Shown piece by piece: positions 1 through 5,438 of a stretch of DNA of 5,676 nucleotides; the stretch's first letter is position 1, and every line of letters starts with the position of its first letter. The notes under the pieces are model-generated. The model made no database searches. It was not told the DNA's origin and worked only from the letters and a program-made list of their open reading frames with translations. The stretch lies in the NCBI GenBank assembly GCA_002842195.1, contig PHCL01000104.1, positions 1-5,676 of the forward strand, in the 5' to 3' direction. The DNA comes from Betaproteobacteria bacterium HGW-Betaproteobacteria-20 (GTDB lineage: Bacteria; Pseudomonadota; Gammaproteobacteria; Burkholderiales; Methylophilaceae). Made by a program: the position numbers and the translations under genes.

Positions 1-1161
1 TGAATTGCGGCCTTGTTCCCAAGGGCTCGCTTTTAATCCTAAAGTACCGCCTTTAGGCAAGGCAATCTTAAGTACCCGCACATTGGCTTTGGCGGACAAA
101 ACAGTCAAGGCGTCACTCGTGTAATCAGGCGCAATCAATACTTCTGCAAATTGCTTGGAAACCGCCTCAGCAGCAGCTTTGTCAACTGTAGTATTAAAAG
201 CGATGATGCCGCCAAATGCACTGCTAGGGTCAGTTTGAAAGGCTTTTGTGTAAGCTTCAAGCGCTGAAGCACCAAGTGCAACGCCGCATGGGTTGGCGTG
301 TTTCACGATAACGCATGAAGTTGAATCAAATGACTTTACCGCTTCCCAGGCTGCATCCGCATCGGCAATATTATTATAGCTTAGCTCCTTGCCTTGCAAT
401 TGCTGCGCCGTAACCAGCGAGCCTGGCGCGGGATATAAATCGCGGTAAAAAGCCGCTTGCTGATGTGGATTTTCGCCGTAACGTAGATCTTGCACTTTAA
501 TAAAGTTGGTGTTGCTTTGCGCAGGAAATTGGTGAGAAACAGGCTTGTTGTTTGCCATGCTGGCCGTGTAATCAATCGCCGACAGATAGTTGCTAATCGC
601 TGCATCGTATTGCGATACGCGATTAAATGCCGCGACAGAGAGTGCAAACGTGGTGGCTTCAGTAACCGCGCCGCCGGTGCTTTGCAGTTCGCTGATGATA
701 TCGGCGTATTGGCTGGCATCAGTCAGCACTACAACATCTTTCCAGTTTTTGGCCGCAGAACGGACCATTGCCGGGCCACCAATATCGATGTTCTCAATCG
801 CGTCCTCCAGCGTACAATCTGGCTTTGCCACGGTCGCTTCAAACGGGTAGAGATTGACTACCACCATGTCGATATTTGGAATATCAGCCGCTTTCATGGC
901 CGCCACATGCTCAGGTAAATCGCGACGGCCTAAAATGCCGCCATGCACTTTTGGGTGCAGTGTTTTAACTCGGCCGTCCAGCATTTCAGTAAAGCCGGTG
1001 TAGTCGCTTACTTCAATGACAGGAATGTCGTTGTCACGAAACAACTTTGCGGTACCGCCAGTTGATAGAATCTCTACCTTCAGCTTGGTTAACACGAGTG
1101 CTAATTCTAAAATACCTGATTTATCAGAAACGCTGATAAGCGCACGTTTAATAGTTGCCAT
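1..1161 (-). CDS. purH: PurH, bifunctional AICAR transformylase / IMP cyclohydrolase (3' end outside window)
   Basis: PurH catalyses the last two steps of de novo purine synthesis in the cytoplasm: formylation of AICAR with 10-formyl-THF, then ring closure to IMP. The frame is open from an ATG at 1161 to the window edge, giving 387 codons of a protein usually about 520 long, so the C-terminal quarter is missing. Residues 1-150 are the MGS-like cyclohydrolase domain, with [12 protein letters not shown] at 5-16, STGGT at 33-37 and [13 protein letters not shown] at 63-75. The AICAR transformylase domain follows, with [14 protein letters not shown] at 226-239, [17 protein letters not shown] at 257-273, and VKHANPCG around 286-293 carrying the catalytic Lys-His pair (287-288). 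The start matches the family N-terminus. It lies 39 nt after the fis stop with a weak AGAG ribosome-binding site, so it is probably cotranscribed with dusB-fis. No frameshift is seen. Confidence 0.97.
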   Translation of the reverse strand, partial: MATIKRALISVSDKSGILELALVLTKLKVEILSTGGTAKLFRDNDIPVIEVSDYTGFTEMLDGRVKTLHPKVHGGILGRRDLPEHVAAMKAADIPNIDMVVVNLYPFEATVAKPDCTLEDAIENIDIGGPAMVRSAAKNWKDVVVLTDASQYADIISELQSTGGAVTEATTFALSVAAFNRVSQYDAAISNYLSAIDYTASMANNKPVSHQFPAQSNTNFIKVQDLRYGENPHQQAAFYRDLYPAPGSLVTAQQLQGKELSYNNIADADAAWEAVKSFDSTSCVIVKHANPCGVALGASALEAYTKAFQTDPSSAFGGIIAFNTTVDKAAAEAVSKQFAEVLIAPDYTSDALTVLSAKANVRVLKIALPKGGTLGLKASPWEQGRNS

Positions 1162-1200
1162 TTGAAAACTCTAAAGAAATAGATTGATGAGTAAGGTTAA

Positions 1201-1434
1201 TTATTCGATGTTATGTTGCTGAAGTTTTTTGCGTAACGTGTTGCGATTGATGTCTAAAATTTCTGCCGCTTTACTTTGGTTGCCGCCAGCATGTTGCATA
1301 ATATATTCAAGCAGAGGCTTTTCGATACAGTTCAATACCATGTTATATAACGCGTGCGGCGGTTCGCCGTCAAGGTCTTTAAAGTATTGGTCCAGCGAGG
1401 ATTTAACGCTGTTTGCGAGTTCACATTTATTCAT
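1201..1434 (-). CDS. fis: Fis family nucleoid-associated DNA-binding protein
   Basis: This 77-residue protein is a Fis-type nucleoid protein, which bends DNA as a homodimer and tunes rRNA, recombination and growth-phase promoters. The C-terminal half is the diagnostic part: PLLEYIMQHAGGNQSKAAEI at 40-59, then LDINRNTLRKKLQQH at 60-74, forming the helix-turn-helix. The enterobacterial protein is about 98 residues. This one has a shorter N-terminal arm, as I recall for betaproteobacterial Fis, so the beta-hairpin that contacts the Hin/Gin invertases is probably reduced or different. The ATG overlaps the dusB stop by one base (TAATG) and has an AGAGG ribosome-binding site 7 nt upstream inside dusB, which points to translational coupling. 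Small Fis-like domains also occur at the C-terminus of NtrC-type activators, but this stand-alone ORF and the dusB neighbour support Fis itself. Confidence 0.93.
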   Translation of the reverse strand: MNKCELANSVKSSLDQYFKDLDGEPPHALYNMVLNCIEKPLLEYIMQHAGGNQSKAAEILDINRNTLRKKLQQHNIE

Positions 1435-2456
1435 TAGGCAGCCTCTAGCACTAAGGTATCTGTTACATCGTATTGCAAACGATGATCGCGACTTTGCAAA
1501 TGGTTAAAAAATTCATCAATCGCCGTTAATTGTAGCGGTATGCTTTGCAAAGTATTCATATTATGCCTAAAAGTCGCAGAATCTTTTAGGCCTTTGGTGT
1601 ACCAGGAAATATGCTTGCGCGCCATGCGCATGCCCGTTAACTCCCCATAAAAATCATATAAATCATGTAGGTGGGCTAGCATCACGGAGCGAATTTCACT
1701 TACCTCAGGCGGTGGCAAATGCTCGCCCGTTTTAATGAAATGATCAATCTCCCGAAATATCCATGGCCTACCCTGTGCCGCGCGGCCTATCATCACTGCA
1801 TCTGCGCCCGTATATTCCAGTACGAATTTGGCTTTTTCCGGGGTGGTAATGTCACCGTTGGCAATCAGCGGAATTTTAATGGCCTGTTTTACTGAGGCAA
1901 TCGTGTCATATTCCGCATCACCCGTATATAAACAAGCGCGGGTGCGGCCATGCATGGCTAAGGCTTGGACGCCAATATCTTCCGCCATTCTGGCAATTTG
2001 TACTGCATTGCGATTATTTTTATCCCAACCGGTACGAATTTTTAAAGTGACGGGAACATCGACAGCGTTTACTACAGCACGCAGAATTTGCGCTACTAGC
2101 GGTTCATCTTTAAGCAATGCCGAACCCGCCATCACATTACATATTTTTTTGGCAGGGCAGCCCATGTTAATGTCGATAATCTGTGCACCATTATCTACAT
2201 TGTGCCGTGCCGCCTCTGCCATCATTTGCGGGTCAGCGCCTGCAATTTGTACTGAAATCGGATCAACTTCACCTTGGTGATTCGCCCGGCGCAGCGTTTT
2301 TTCACTACCGTAAAGCAGTGAATTGGAAGTGACCATTTCTGACACAGCCAACCCCGCGCCCATTTTTTTGCAAAGTTGACGGAAAGGTCTATCTGTCACG
2401 CCGGCCATAGGGGCGACGATAAGATTGTTTTTTAAAATGTGATTGCCGATTTGCAC
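1434..2456 (-). CDS. dusB: tRNA dihydrouridine synthase B
   Basis: DusB is an FMN-dependent enzyme that uses NADPH to reduce specific uridines in the tRNA D-loop to dihydrouridine. The 340-residue protein shows the full family pattern: LIVAPMAGVTDRPFRQLC at 12-29 (FMN-barrel entry), DINMGCPAKK at 95-104 with the catalytic Cys at 100, LKIRTGW at 138-144 with Lys139, MHGRTRA at 168-174 with His169, IANGDI at 198-203, and GADAVMIGRAAQGRPWIFRE at 217-236. A helical tRNA-binding C-terminal domain follows from about 245 (MRMARKHISWY). The start codon is GTG. It is preferred because the N-terminus MQIGNHILKNNLI aligns with the family start, Cys100 falls at the same number as in the E. coli enzyme, and no ATG or other good start lies upstream. 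No clear ribosome-binding site precedes it. It is first in the dusB-fis-purH unit. Confidence 0.97.
   Translation of the reverse strand: MQIGNHILKNNLIVAPMAGVTDRPFRQLCKKMGAGLAVSEMVTSNSLLYGSEKTLRRANHQGEVDPISVQIAGADPQMMAEAARHNVDNGAQIIDINMGCPAKKICNVMAGSALLKDEPLVAQILRAVVNAVDVPVTLKIRTGWDKNNRNAVQIARMAEDIGVQALAMHGRTRACLYTGDAEYDTIASVKQAIKIPLIANGDITTPEKAKFVLEYTGADAVMIGRAAQGRPWIFREIDHFIKTGEHLPPPEVSEIRSVMLAHLHDLYDFYGELTGMRMARKHISWYTKGLKDSATFRHNMNTLQSIPLQLTAIDEFFNHLQSRDHRLQYDVTDTLVLEAA
1442..1446 (-). promoter_or_regulatory. Ribosome-binding site of fis inside the end of dusB
   Basis: On the minus strand AGAGG lies 7 nt before the fis ATG, within the last codons of dusB. With the TAATG stop/start overlap, this lets ribosomes finishing dusB start fis directly. 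It also supports the chosen fis start. Confidence 0.6.
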
Positions 2457-2486
2457 TAAGTTTGTATTGTTTGCGTGAAAGCTGCC

Positions 2487-2495
2487 TATTTTATA
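2487..2495 (-). promoter_or_regulatory. Probable -10 region of the dusB-fis-purH promoter
   Basis: The minus strand reads TATAAAATA here, about 31 nt upstream of the dusB GTG, in the only sizeable gap between the YkgJ-family gene and dusB. It is a good sigma-70 -10 match. No convincing TTGACA-like hexamer is found 16-18 nt upstream; the nearest candidates, AGTGTC and TGTCAA, are poor. The promoter may therefore need an activator. It is inferred from position and sequence only. Confidence 0.4.
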
Positions 2496-2534
2496 CGCAA
2501 TTAAAGGTTCTTGACACTAAAAAATGGATAATTT

Positions 2535-2552
2535 TTGCTTTGATTTAAGCAA
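2535..2552. repeat. Short inverted repeat upstream of dusB
   Basis: TTGCTT (2535-2540) and AAGCAA (2547-2552) form perfect 6-base arms around a 6-base spacer, about 40 nt upstream of the proposed -10. It could be an operator for the dusB-fis-purH promoter. It has no T-run on the minus strand, so it is not a convincing terminator there. The function is unknown and chance is possible in A/T-rich DNA. Confidence 0.25.
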
Positions 2553-2586
2553 TAGGTATCAGATTTTTTATCATGTTAACTTGATT

Positions 2587-2618
2587 CAGCATCTTGTGAT
2601 TTTTGGAAATTGATGCTG
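2587..2618 (-). terminator. Weak hairpin downstream of the YkgJ-family gene
   Basis: CAGCATC (2587-2593) and GATGCTG (2612-2618) form a perfect 7-base-pair stem with an 18-base loop, starting 23 nt after the stop of the YkgJ-family gene. The position suits the end of the upstream transcription unit. However, the loop is long and no U-run follows on the minus strand, so intrinsic termination is doubtful. Confidence 0.25.
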
Positions 2619-2640
2619 TAACTAAACTGCAATGACAGCA

Positions 2641-2916
2641 TTATTGTGCAGGTTTTGTCAGTAGCTCTAGTTTACTTAGCCAGGCAATTGCGTATTCACG
2701 TGACTGCCCGATGGCTGCATCGCCACACATTTCCTGACTCGGCTGTAAACTCGCGCAAAAAGCCGGTCGTTCTGGCTTACCAAAAATAGCACAGCGAAAA
2801 TCATCCAGCAATTGAATGCATGGCACACCGGCAGGTTTGCCGTTGGGCATGCCAGGGATAGGGCTGTTAATAGATGGGGCGATGCAGCAAGCACCGCAGT
2901 AGTTTCTACATTGCAA
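2641..2916 (-). CDS. YkgJ/YeiW-family cysteine-cluster protein
   Basis: This small protein carries eight cysteines in the pattern of the YkgJ (UPF0153) family, presumed to bind zinc or an Fe-S cluster; the biochemical role is not established. With a TTG start at 2916 it has 91 residues. It begins [16 protein letters not shown] and runs through [19 protein letters not shown] (18-36), RCAIF (41-45), [16 protein letters not shown] (50-65) and a C-terminal helix. Cys residues are at 3, 7, 10, 11, 33, 42, 54 and 64. From memory, E. coli YeiW starts at the same point and has the same Cys spacing. About five extra residues (AAIGQ) follow CGD here. The TTG has a GGAAAG ribosome-binding site 8 nt upstream and overlaps the CinA-like stop by 11 nt. 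The frame is also open to an ATG at 2985, giving 114 residues, but that start has no ribosome-binding site and overlaps by 80 nt. Confidence 0.85.
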   Translation of the reverse strand: MQCRNYCGACCIAPSINSPIPGMPNGKPAGVPCIQLLDDFRCAIFGKPERPAFCASLQPSQEMCGDAAIGQSREYAIAWLSKLELLTKPAQ

Positions 2917-3673
2917 TGGAGTTTCTTTCCAAGGTAAGCGCTGACCAAGGAAAGCCAAGCGAAGTAATCGCTTGTTTAATGTCATCCATTGCTGCGCTAA
3001 CGTCGATAGCGGTACCCTTAACGCCTAATTCTGTAGTGTGGCGTGCATCTAGTTTGGGTAAGCTGAAAAGCTTGAGTGTAGGGTATTTAATCAAAATATG
3101 ATGCATTAAGTCTATTAATTTACTTTCACCCGCATCCATCACCAATATTGAAGCCTCAACATAATCCTGCTGGTGAAACAGATGGGCATAATGCGTCTCC
3201 AGCACCCAGGTGATCATCGGGTGAGACATTTCAGGAAAACCAGGCACAAAATAATGTCGGTTGATTGCAAAGCCCGCCACACGGTTAACAGGGTTAGGGA
3301 TGAGCGTCGCGCCTCGCGGCAAGTCTGCCATCAACACACGTTTTGGATAAGCACTTTCACCATATTGCGCCTGAATCTCCGCAACCGCGTCTGCATGGCG
3401 TTCAATAGAAACCCCTGCAGCATCCGCAGCGCATTGTCGCGTGAAATCGTCAGGCGTTGCACCAATGCCGCCAAAGCTGAATACAATATCACCACGCGCC
3501 ATGCTGGCTTTAAGCGAGCTGGTGATTTGTTCAGGAATATCGCCTAAATAGTTTGCCCAAGCCAACTGCAAGCCGCGTGATTTTAAAGCCTGAACCACAA
3601 AACGCAAATGTGCATCTTGACGTTTGCCAGAGAGGATTTCATCACCGATGATGTAGATGCCAAAGTTTTGCAT
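2906..3673 (-). CDS. Stand-alone molybdopterin-binding (MoCF_biosynth) domain protein, CinA N-terminal type
   Basis: This 255-residue protein matches the N-terminal domain of CinA, which shares the MoaB/MogA molybdopterin-binding fold. Motifs in order are [12 protein letters not shown] at 5-16, [15 protein letters not shown] at 65-79 (family form TGGLGPTxDD), [11 protein letters not shown] at 125-135 (usual form NPxGxAPG) and FVPGFPEM at 142-149. The domain ends near 165; the remaining 90 residues may be an alpha/beta subdomain. The C-terminal nicotinamide-nucleotide deamidase domain of full CinA is absent, so neither deamidase nor competence activity should be assumed. Such proteins are often annotated competence/damage-inducible protein A or molybdopterin-binding protein; the substrate is unknown. 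The ATG fits the motif start, has no Shine-Dalgarno sequence and sits 9 nt after the truncated hepT stop, so its translation may depend on coupling. Its end overlaps the YkgJ-family gene. Confidence 0.88.
   Translation of the reverse strand: MQNFGIYIIGDEILSGKRQDAHLRFVVQALKSRGLQLAWANYLGDIPEQITSSLKASMARGDIVFSFGGIGATPDDFTRQCAADAAGVSIERHADAVAEIQAQYGESAYPKRVLMADLPRGATLIPNPVNRVAGFAINRHYFVPGFPEMSHPMITWVLETHYAHLFHQQDYVEASILVMDAGESKLIDLMHHILIKYPTLKLFSLPKLDARHTTELGVKGTAIDVSAAMDDIKQAITSLGFPWSALTLERNSIAM
2925..2930 (-). promoter_or_regulatory. Ribosome-binding site supporting the TTG start of the YkgJ-family gene
   Basis: GGAAAG on the minus strand, 8 nt before the TTG at 2916 and inside the 3' end of the CinA-like gene. 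It is the main sequence argument, besides family alignment, for the TTG over the upstream ATG at 2985. Confidence 0.5.
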
Positions 3674-3682
3674 GGCGATTAT

Positions 3683-3862
3683 TTAATTGATTTTTTGTAA
3701 TTGACCAAGCAACTCTAAATTACGTAAAGTTGCATCGTAAGTAATGCCGCTATTCACAAAGCGATCTACATCAAAACCATCTGTATAACTCATCACGTTT
3801 TCGGCAAACGTAATCATGTCGCTCACATAAAAACGCCACTCTCTTTGTGGCGCGTCAGACAT
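3683..3862 (-). pseudogene. Truncated HepT-like (DUF86) toxin
   Basis: HepT is a HEPN-fold RNase toxin paired with an MntA nucleotidyltransferase antitoxin. From the ATG at 3862 the protein has 59 residues. WRFYVSDMITFAENVMSYTDGF (residues 9-30) and DATLRNLELLG (43-53) match the first helices of the family. It then ends in QLQKIN and a TAA. Complete HepT proteins run to about 110-140 residues and carry the R-x4-6-H-x-Y catalytic motif in the missing half. Nothing resembling that half follows in any frame before the CinA-like ATG 9 nt later, so it was deleted rather than frameshifted. The ATG overlaps the mntA stop by 8 nt (3855-3862), a tight arrangement expected of this toxin-antitoxin pair. 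A TTG at 3880 in the same frame is less likely as the start. It should be inactive as an RNase; residual binding to MntA is conceivable. Confidence 0.75.
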
Positions 3863-4145
3863 CAATCGCTTCGCGCTCAATGTAAGGGCGCAACTCTTGC
3901 CGTAATGCTTTTTCGGTAACTAAATCAACCGAGCAACCGAGTAAATCTTCTAAATAAAATTGCACACCAAAGTAACGTTGCGATGTTGCAGCACCATCAA
4001 AGCCTACTAAAATATCAACATCGCTATTGGCGGTTGCGGTGCCGCGAGCAGTAGAGCCAAACAGTGCCAAACGGTTTACGCCAAAGCGTTGACCAAGCAC
4101 TGCTTTACTTTGAGTGAGGGATTGAATGGCTTGGTGTTTATTCAT
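3855..4145 (-). CDS. mntA: MntA-type minimal nucleotidyltransferase (type VII antitoxin family)
   Basis: This 96-residue protein has the pol-beta-like minimal nucleotidyltransferase fold. LALFGSTARGTATANSDVDI (26-45) contains the GS-x10-D-x-D motif, with Gly30, Ser31 and metal ligands Asp42 and Asp44. The third acidic residue is Asp74 in CSVDLV (71-76). The length is normal and all expected catalytic residues are present, so it looks active. In characterised MntA-HepT systems the enzyme AMPylates a tyrosine beside the HepT active site and neutralises the RNase. Here the partner immediately downstream is truncated and lacks that site, so this antitoxin appears orphaned. The ATG at 4145 fits the domain length, but no good ribosome-binding site precedes it (AACACC), and no clear promoter is seen in the 38 nt up to the GIY-YIG remnant. 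The exact family assignment rests on the HepT neighbour and the motif. Confidence 0.85.
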   Translation of the reverse strand: MNKHQAIQSLTQSKAVLGQRFGVNRLALFGSTARGTATANSDVDILVGFDGAATSQRYFGVQFYLEDLLGCSVDLVTEKALRQELRPYIEREAIDV

Positions 4146-4183
4146 GGTGTTAGTCTAGCAAAAAATATGGATTTTGAGGTGCT

Positions 4184-4303
4184 TTATCCATCCATCAAAT
4201 TTTGCTTATGTTGCCATACGCGCTGAATTAAATTGCTGGTCACACCAATATACAAAGTGCCACGTACTTGGTTGCTTAGAATATATACGCAAGGCTGTTT
4301 CAT
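4184..4303 (-). pseudogene. GIY-YIG endonuclease remnant (N-terminal half only)
   Basis: A 39-codon reading frame starts with ATG at 4303 and stops with TAA at 4184-4186. Its product, MKQPCVYILSNQ through QHKQNLMDG, contains the two halves of the GIY-YIG motif, VYIL (6-9) and LYIGVT (17-22), and the conserved Arg28 in LIQRVWQH. Full members of this small single-domain family run to about 85-95 residues, with a metal-binding Glu in the second half, absent here. Nothing resembling the missing half is seen in the 38 nt before mntA. Cleavage activity is therefore not expected. It has no ribosome-binding site and begins 18 nt from the compound hairpin repeat. A longer frame at 4206-4445 on the same strand overlaps it but shows no family resemblance. 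Its identity as GIY-YIG is clear; whether it is expressed is unknown. Confidence 0.78.
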
Positions 4304-4320
4304 TAAGTGATAAATTCAAA

Positions 4321-4386
4321 ATGGATTCCCGTTTTGCGAGCTTTTGCTGCGCAAAATGCCTGCTTAATCCACTACACGGGAATGAC
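4321..4386. repeat. Compound hairpin / REP-like palindromic element
   Basis: Outer arms ATTCCCG (4325-4331) and CGGGAAT (4377-4383) enclose a second perfect inverted repeat, TTTTGCG (4332-4338) and CGCAAAA (4350-4356). The borders read TGGATTCCCG on one side and CGGGAATGACG on the other, a palindrome type that I recall as widely dispersed in proteobacterial intergenic DNA. Its middle (4357-4376) is unpaired, so the copy may be diverged or composite. It lies between the Mrr-like gene and the GIY-YIG remnant. That it is repeated elsewhere in this genome cannot be seen from the window. Confidence 0.5.
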
Positions 4387-4405
4387 GGGGTTTGATATTT
4401 TTGGT

Positions 4406-4425
4406 TAAAAATAGTGCTATTTTTA
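4406..4425. repeat. A/T-rich perfect palindrome, possible weak terminator
   Basis: Nine-base arms (TAAAAATAG and CTATTTTTA) meet around a central TG, 36 nt downstream of the Mrr-like stop. On the minus strand the 3' arm supplies five consecutive Us, so it could fold as an A-tract/U-tract hairpin that weakly ends the transcript in both directions. The lack of G-C pairs argues against strong termination, and it could equally be a protein-binding site. Confidence 0.35.
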
Positions 4426-4460
4426 GTTTCGAGAAAATCTCTCAAGAAAGTAAAGTCAAA

Positions 4461-5372
4461 CTACACTTGAGTGAATGTACGATCCGTTTTTCTTAAATTG
4501 AGCATTTGTCTGCATCCTCTAGAATAATTGAGACAGCCCCAAAAATCACCTTTTTTACCTGTTCGTCTTGTCATTTTAATGCCACATTTAGGGCATGTGG
4601 GCGTTTTATAATCACCTTTTATGGTCAATGCTAACAATCTTTGTTGTGAATCCGCATTTAAGCGTTCAATCATCTTTAACAACATAACGCCATTAATTAA
4701 AGTGATTTTATTAGCACGGGCAAATTCTTTGGCTTCGTTAGTATACTCACTACAAGTCATATAAAAACCTTTGACAATTTTTTCGTGCGTCATTACACCC
4801 AAAAACTCCCTAATTTGCTTAACACCTACATTAGTACCCCATGCTTTACATTGAATAATGGTGGTGGGTTTACCAGAGTCATCTTGGTACAACTTAATAT
4901 CAATTCCGCCGTCTGCGCCTAGAGCCGTGGTTTCTGCTCTAATGCCTTTTTCTAGATAATAAGCGACTGAAAGCTCTTCAAACCTTTTCCACTCTAAATC
5001 TTGTATTAGCTTAAGCGTCCACGTTATAGGTTTTTCTATTGCTTGCGCCTGTTTTACATTTTGCGGTTTTAAAAAGACGGTATCAAATTCTTTAGAGAAT
5101 GGGCTTGGTTCATTTCTAATTTCAAACACGGTGTCGCGCTTAGTTTTATCTCGCTGTAAAAATCTAAGTACGGCTATTAGGTAAAACACAATTGAAAACA
5201 GCGCGCCTATTGGTTTTAAAATCTTTGCCAATGTTCCTAGTACTGGGTTTGAAACACTCGGGAAAATGAATATAGTCACCACCAATGCTACAGTACCTAT
5301 CGCAAAAGCGAATCCCCAATTTTCCTGTAAAGCTATTTCAAATATGGATTTTTGTTTTTTTCGTTTGGCCAT
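4461..5372 (-). CDS. Membrane-anchored Mrr-type restriction endonuclease-like protein with C-terminal zinc ribbon
   Basis: This 303-residue protein has three parts. Residues about 20-38 and 46-69 are two hydrophobic membrane segments after a basic N-terminus (MAKRKKQK), which places the rest in the cytoplasm. Residues about 118-235 form an Mrr-like endonuclease domain of the PD-(D/E)xK superfamily: LEWKRFEELSVAYYLEKG (126-143) with Glu133, ALGADGGIDI (150-159) with the conserved Asp, and IIQCKAW (172-178) giving the QxK motif, then KQIREFLGVM and a helix-rich end. Residues 260-287 are a four-cysteine zinc ribbon of the topoisomerase I type (C260, C263, C280, C287; FWGCLNYSRGC). The catalytic residues look intact, so a DNA-cleaving role is likely, perhaps against modified or foreign DNA; the target is unknown. 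No methylase lies nearby. Its A/T-rich sequence and position after polA suggest acquisition. Only a weak AGAAA precedes the ATG. Confidence 0.87.
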   Translation of the reverse strand: MAKRKKQKSIFEIALQENWGFAFAIGTVALVVTIFIFPSVSNPVLGTLAKILKPIGALFSIVFYLIAVLRFLQRDKTKRDTVFEIRNEPSPFSKEFDTVFLKPQNVKQAQAIEKPITWTLKLIQDLEWKRFEELSVAYYLEKGIRAETTALGADGGIDIKLYQDDSGKPTTIIQCKAWGTNVGVKQIREFLGVMTHEKIVKGFYMTCSEYTNEAKEFARANKITLINGVMLLKMIERLNADSQQRLLALTIKGDYKTPTCPKCGIKMTRRTGKKGDFWGCLNYSRGCRQMLNLRKTDRTFTQV

Positions 5373-5438
5373 TTTCTATATATTGTTTAATTTTTTATTA
5401 ATTTTGATTGTGAATTGATACTTAATTTATTTCAAGAT
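5373..5438 (-). promoter_or_regulatory. A/T-rich spacer that may hold the promoter of the Mrr-like gene
   Basis: This 66-nt gap between the polA stop and the Mrr-like ATG is almost entirely A/T. A TTGAAA hexamer lies near its polA end on the minus strand, but no good -10 follows at 17 nt; CACAAT is the best. No terminator hairpin for polA is visible, so readthrough from polA is also possible. Confidence 0.2.

Noticed and set aside
490..918. Long plus-strand frame opposite purH, with others at 590-850, 1828-2280 and 3173-3547
   Set aside because: These are antisense to well-supported genes. Their products are low in recognisable motifs and are explained by codon bias of the real strand.
2462..2479. 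ACGCAAAC upstream of dusB resembling half of an enterobacterial PurR box
   Set aside because: Only one half is present with no matching second half, and a gammaproteobacterial PurR regulon is not expected in this type of organism. Chance match.
2509..2540. TTGACA on the plus strand as a -35 element for a rightward promoter
   Set aside because: No -10 lies at 16-18 nt, and no plus-strand gene exists to be served.
2676..2948. 90-codon minus-strand frame overlapping the YkgJ-family gene
   Set aside because: The cysteine pattern and family match lie in the other frame; this one is a shadow.
3863..3880. TTG at 3880 as the start of the HepT fragment
   Set aside because: The ATG at 3862 is a better codon, gives the compact 8-nt overlap typical of such pairs, and the extra residues add no family similarity.
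4206..4445. 79-codon frame on the minus strand overlapping the GIY-YIG remnant and the hairpin repeat
   Set aside because: It runs through the palindrome and reads the GIY-YIG region in the wrong frame. The product has no family resemblance, whereas the other frame gives clear GIY-YIG motifs.
3677..5432. Similar A/T-rich stretches at 3677-3693 and 5417-5432 as possible direct repeats flanking the accessory patch
   Set aside because: About 14 of 17 positions agree, but both are composed almost only of A and T, so the match is expected by chance. There is no clean target-site duplication.
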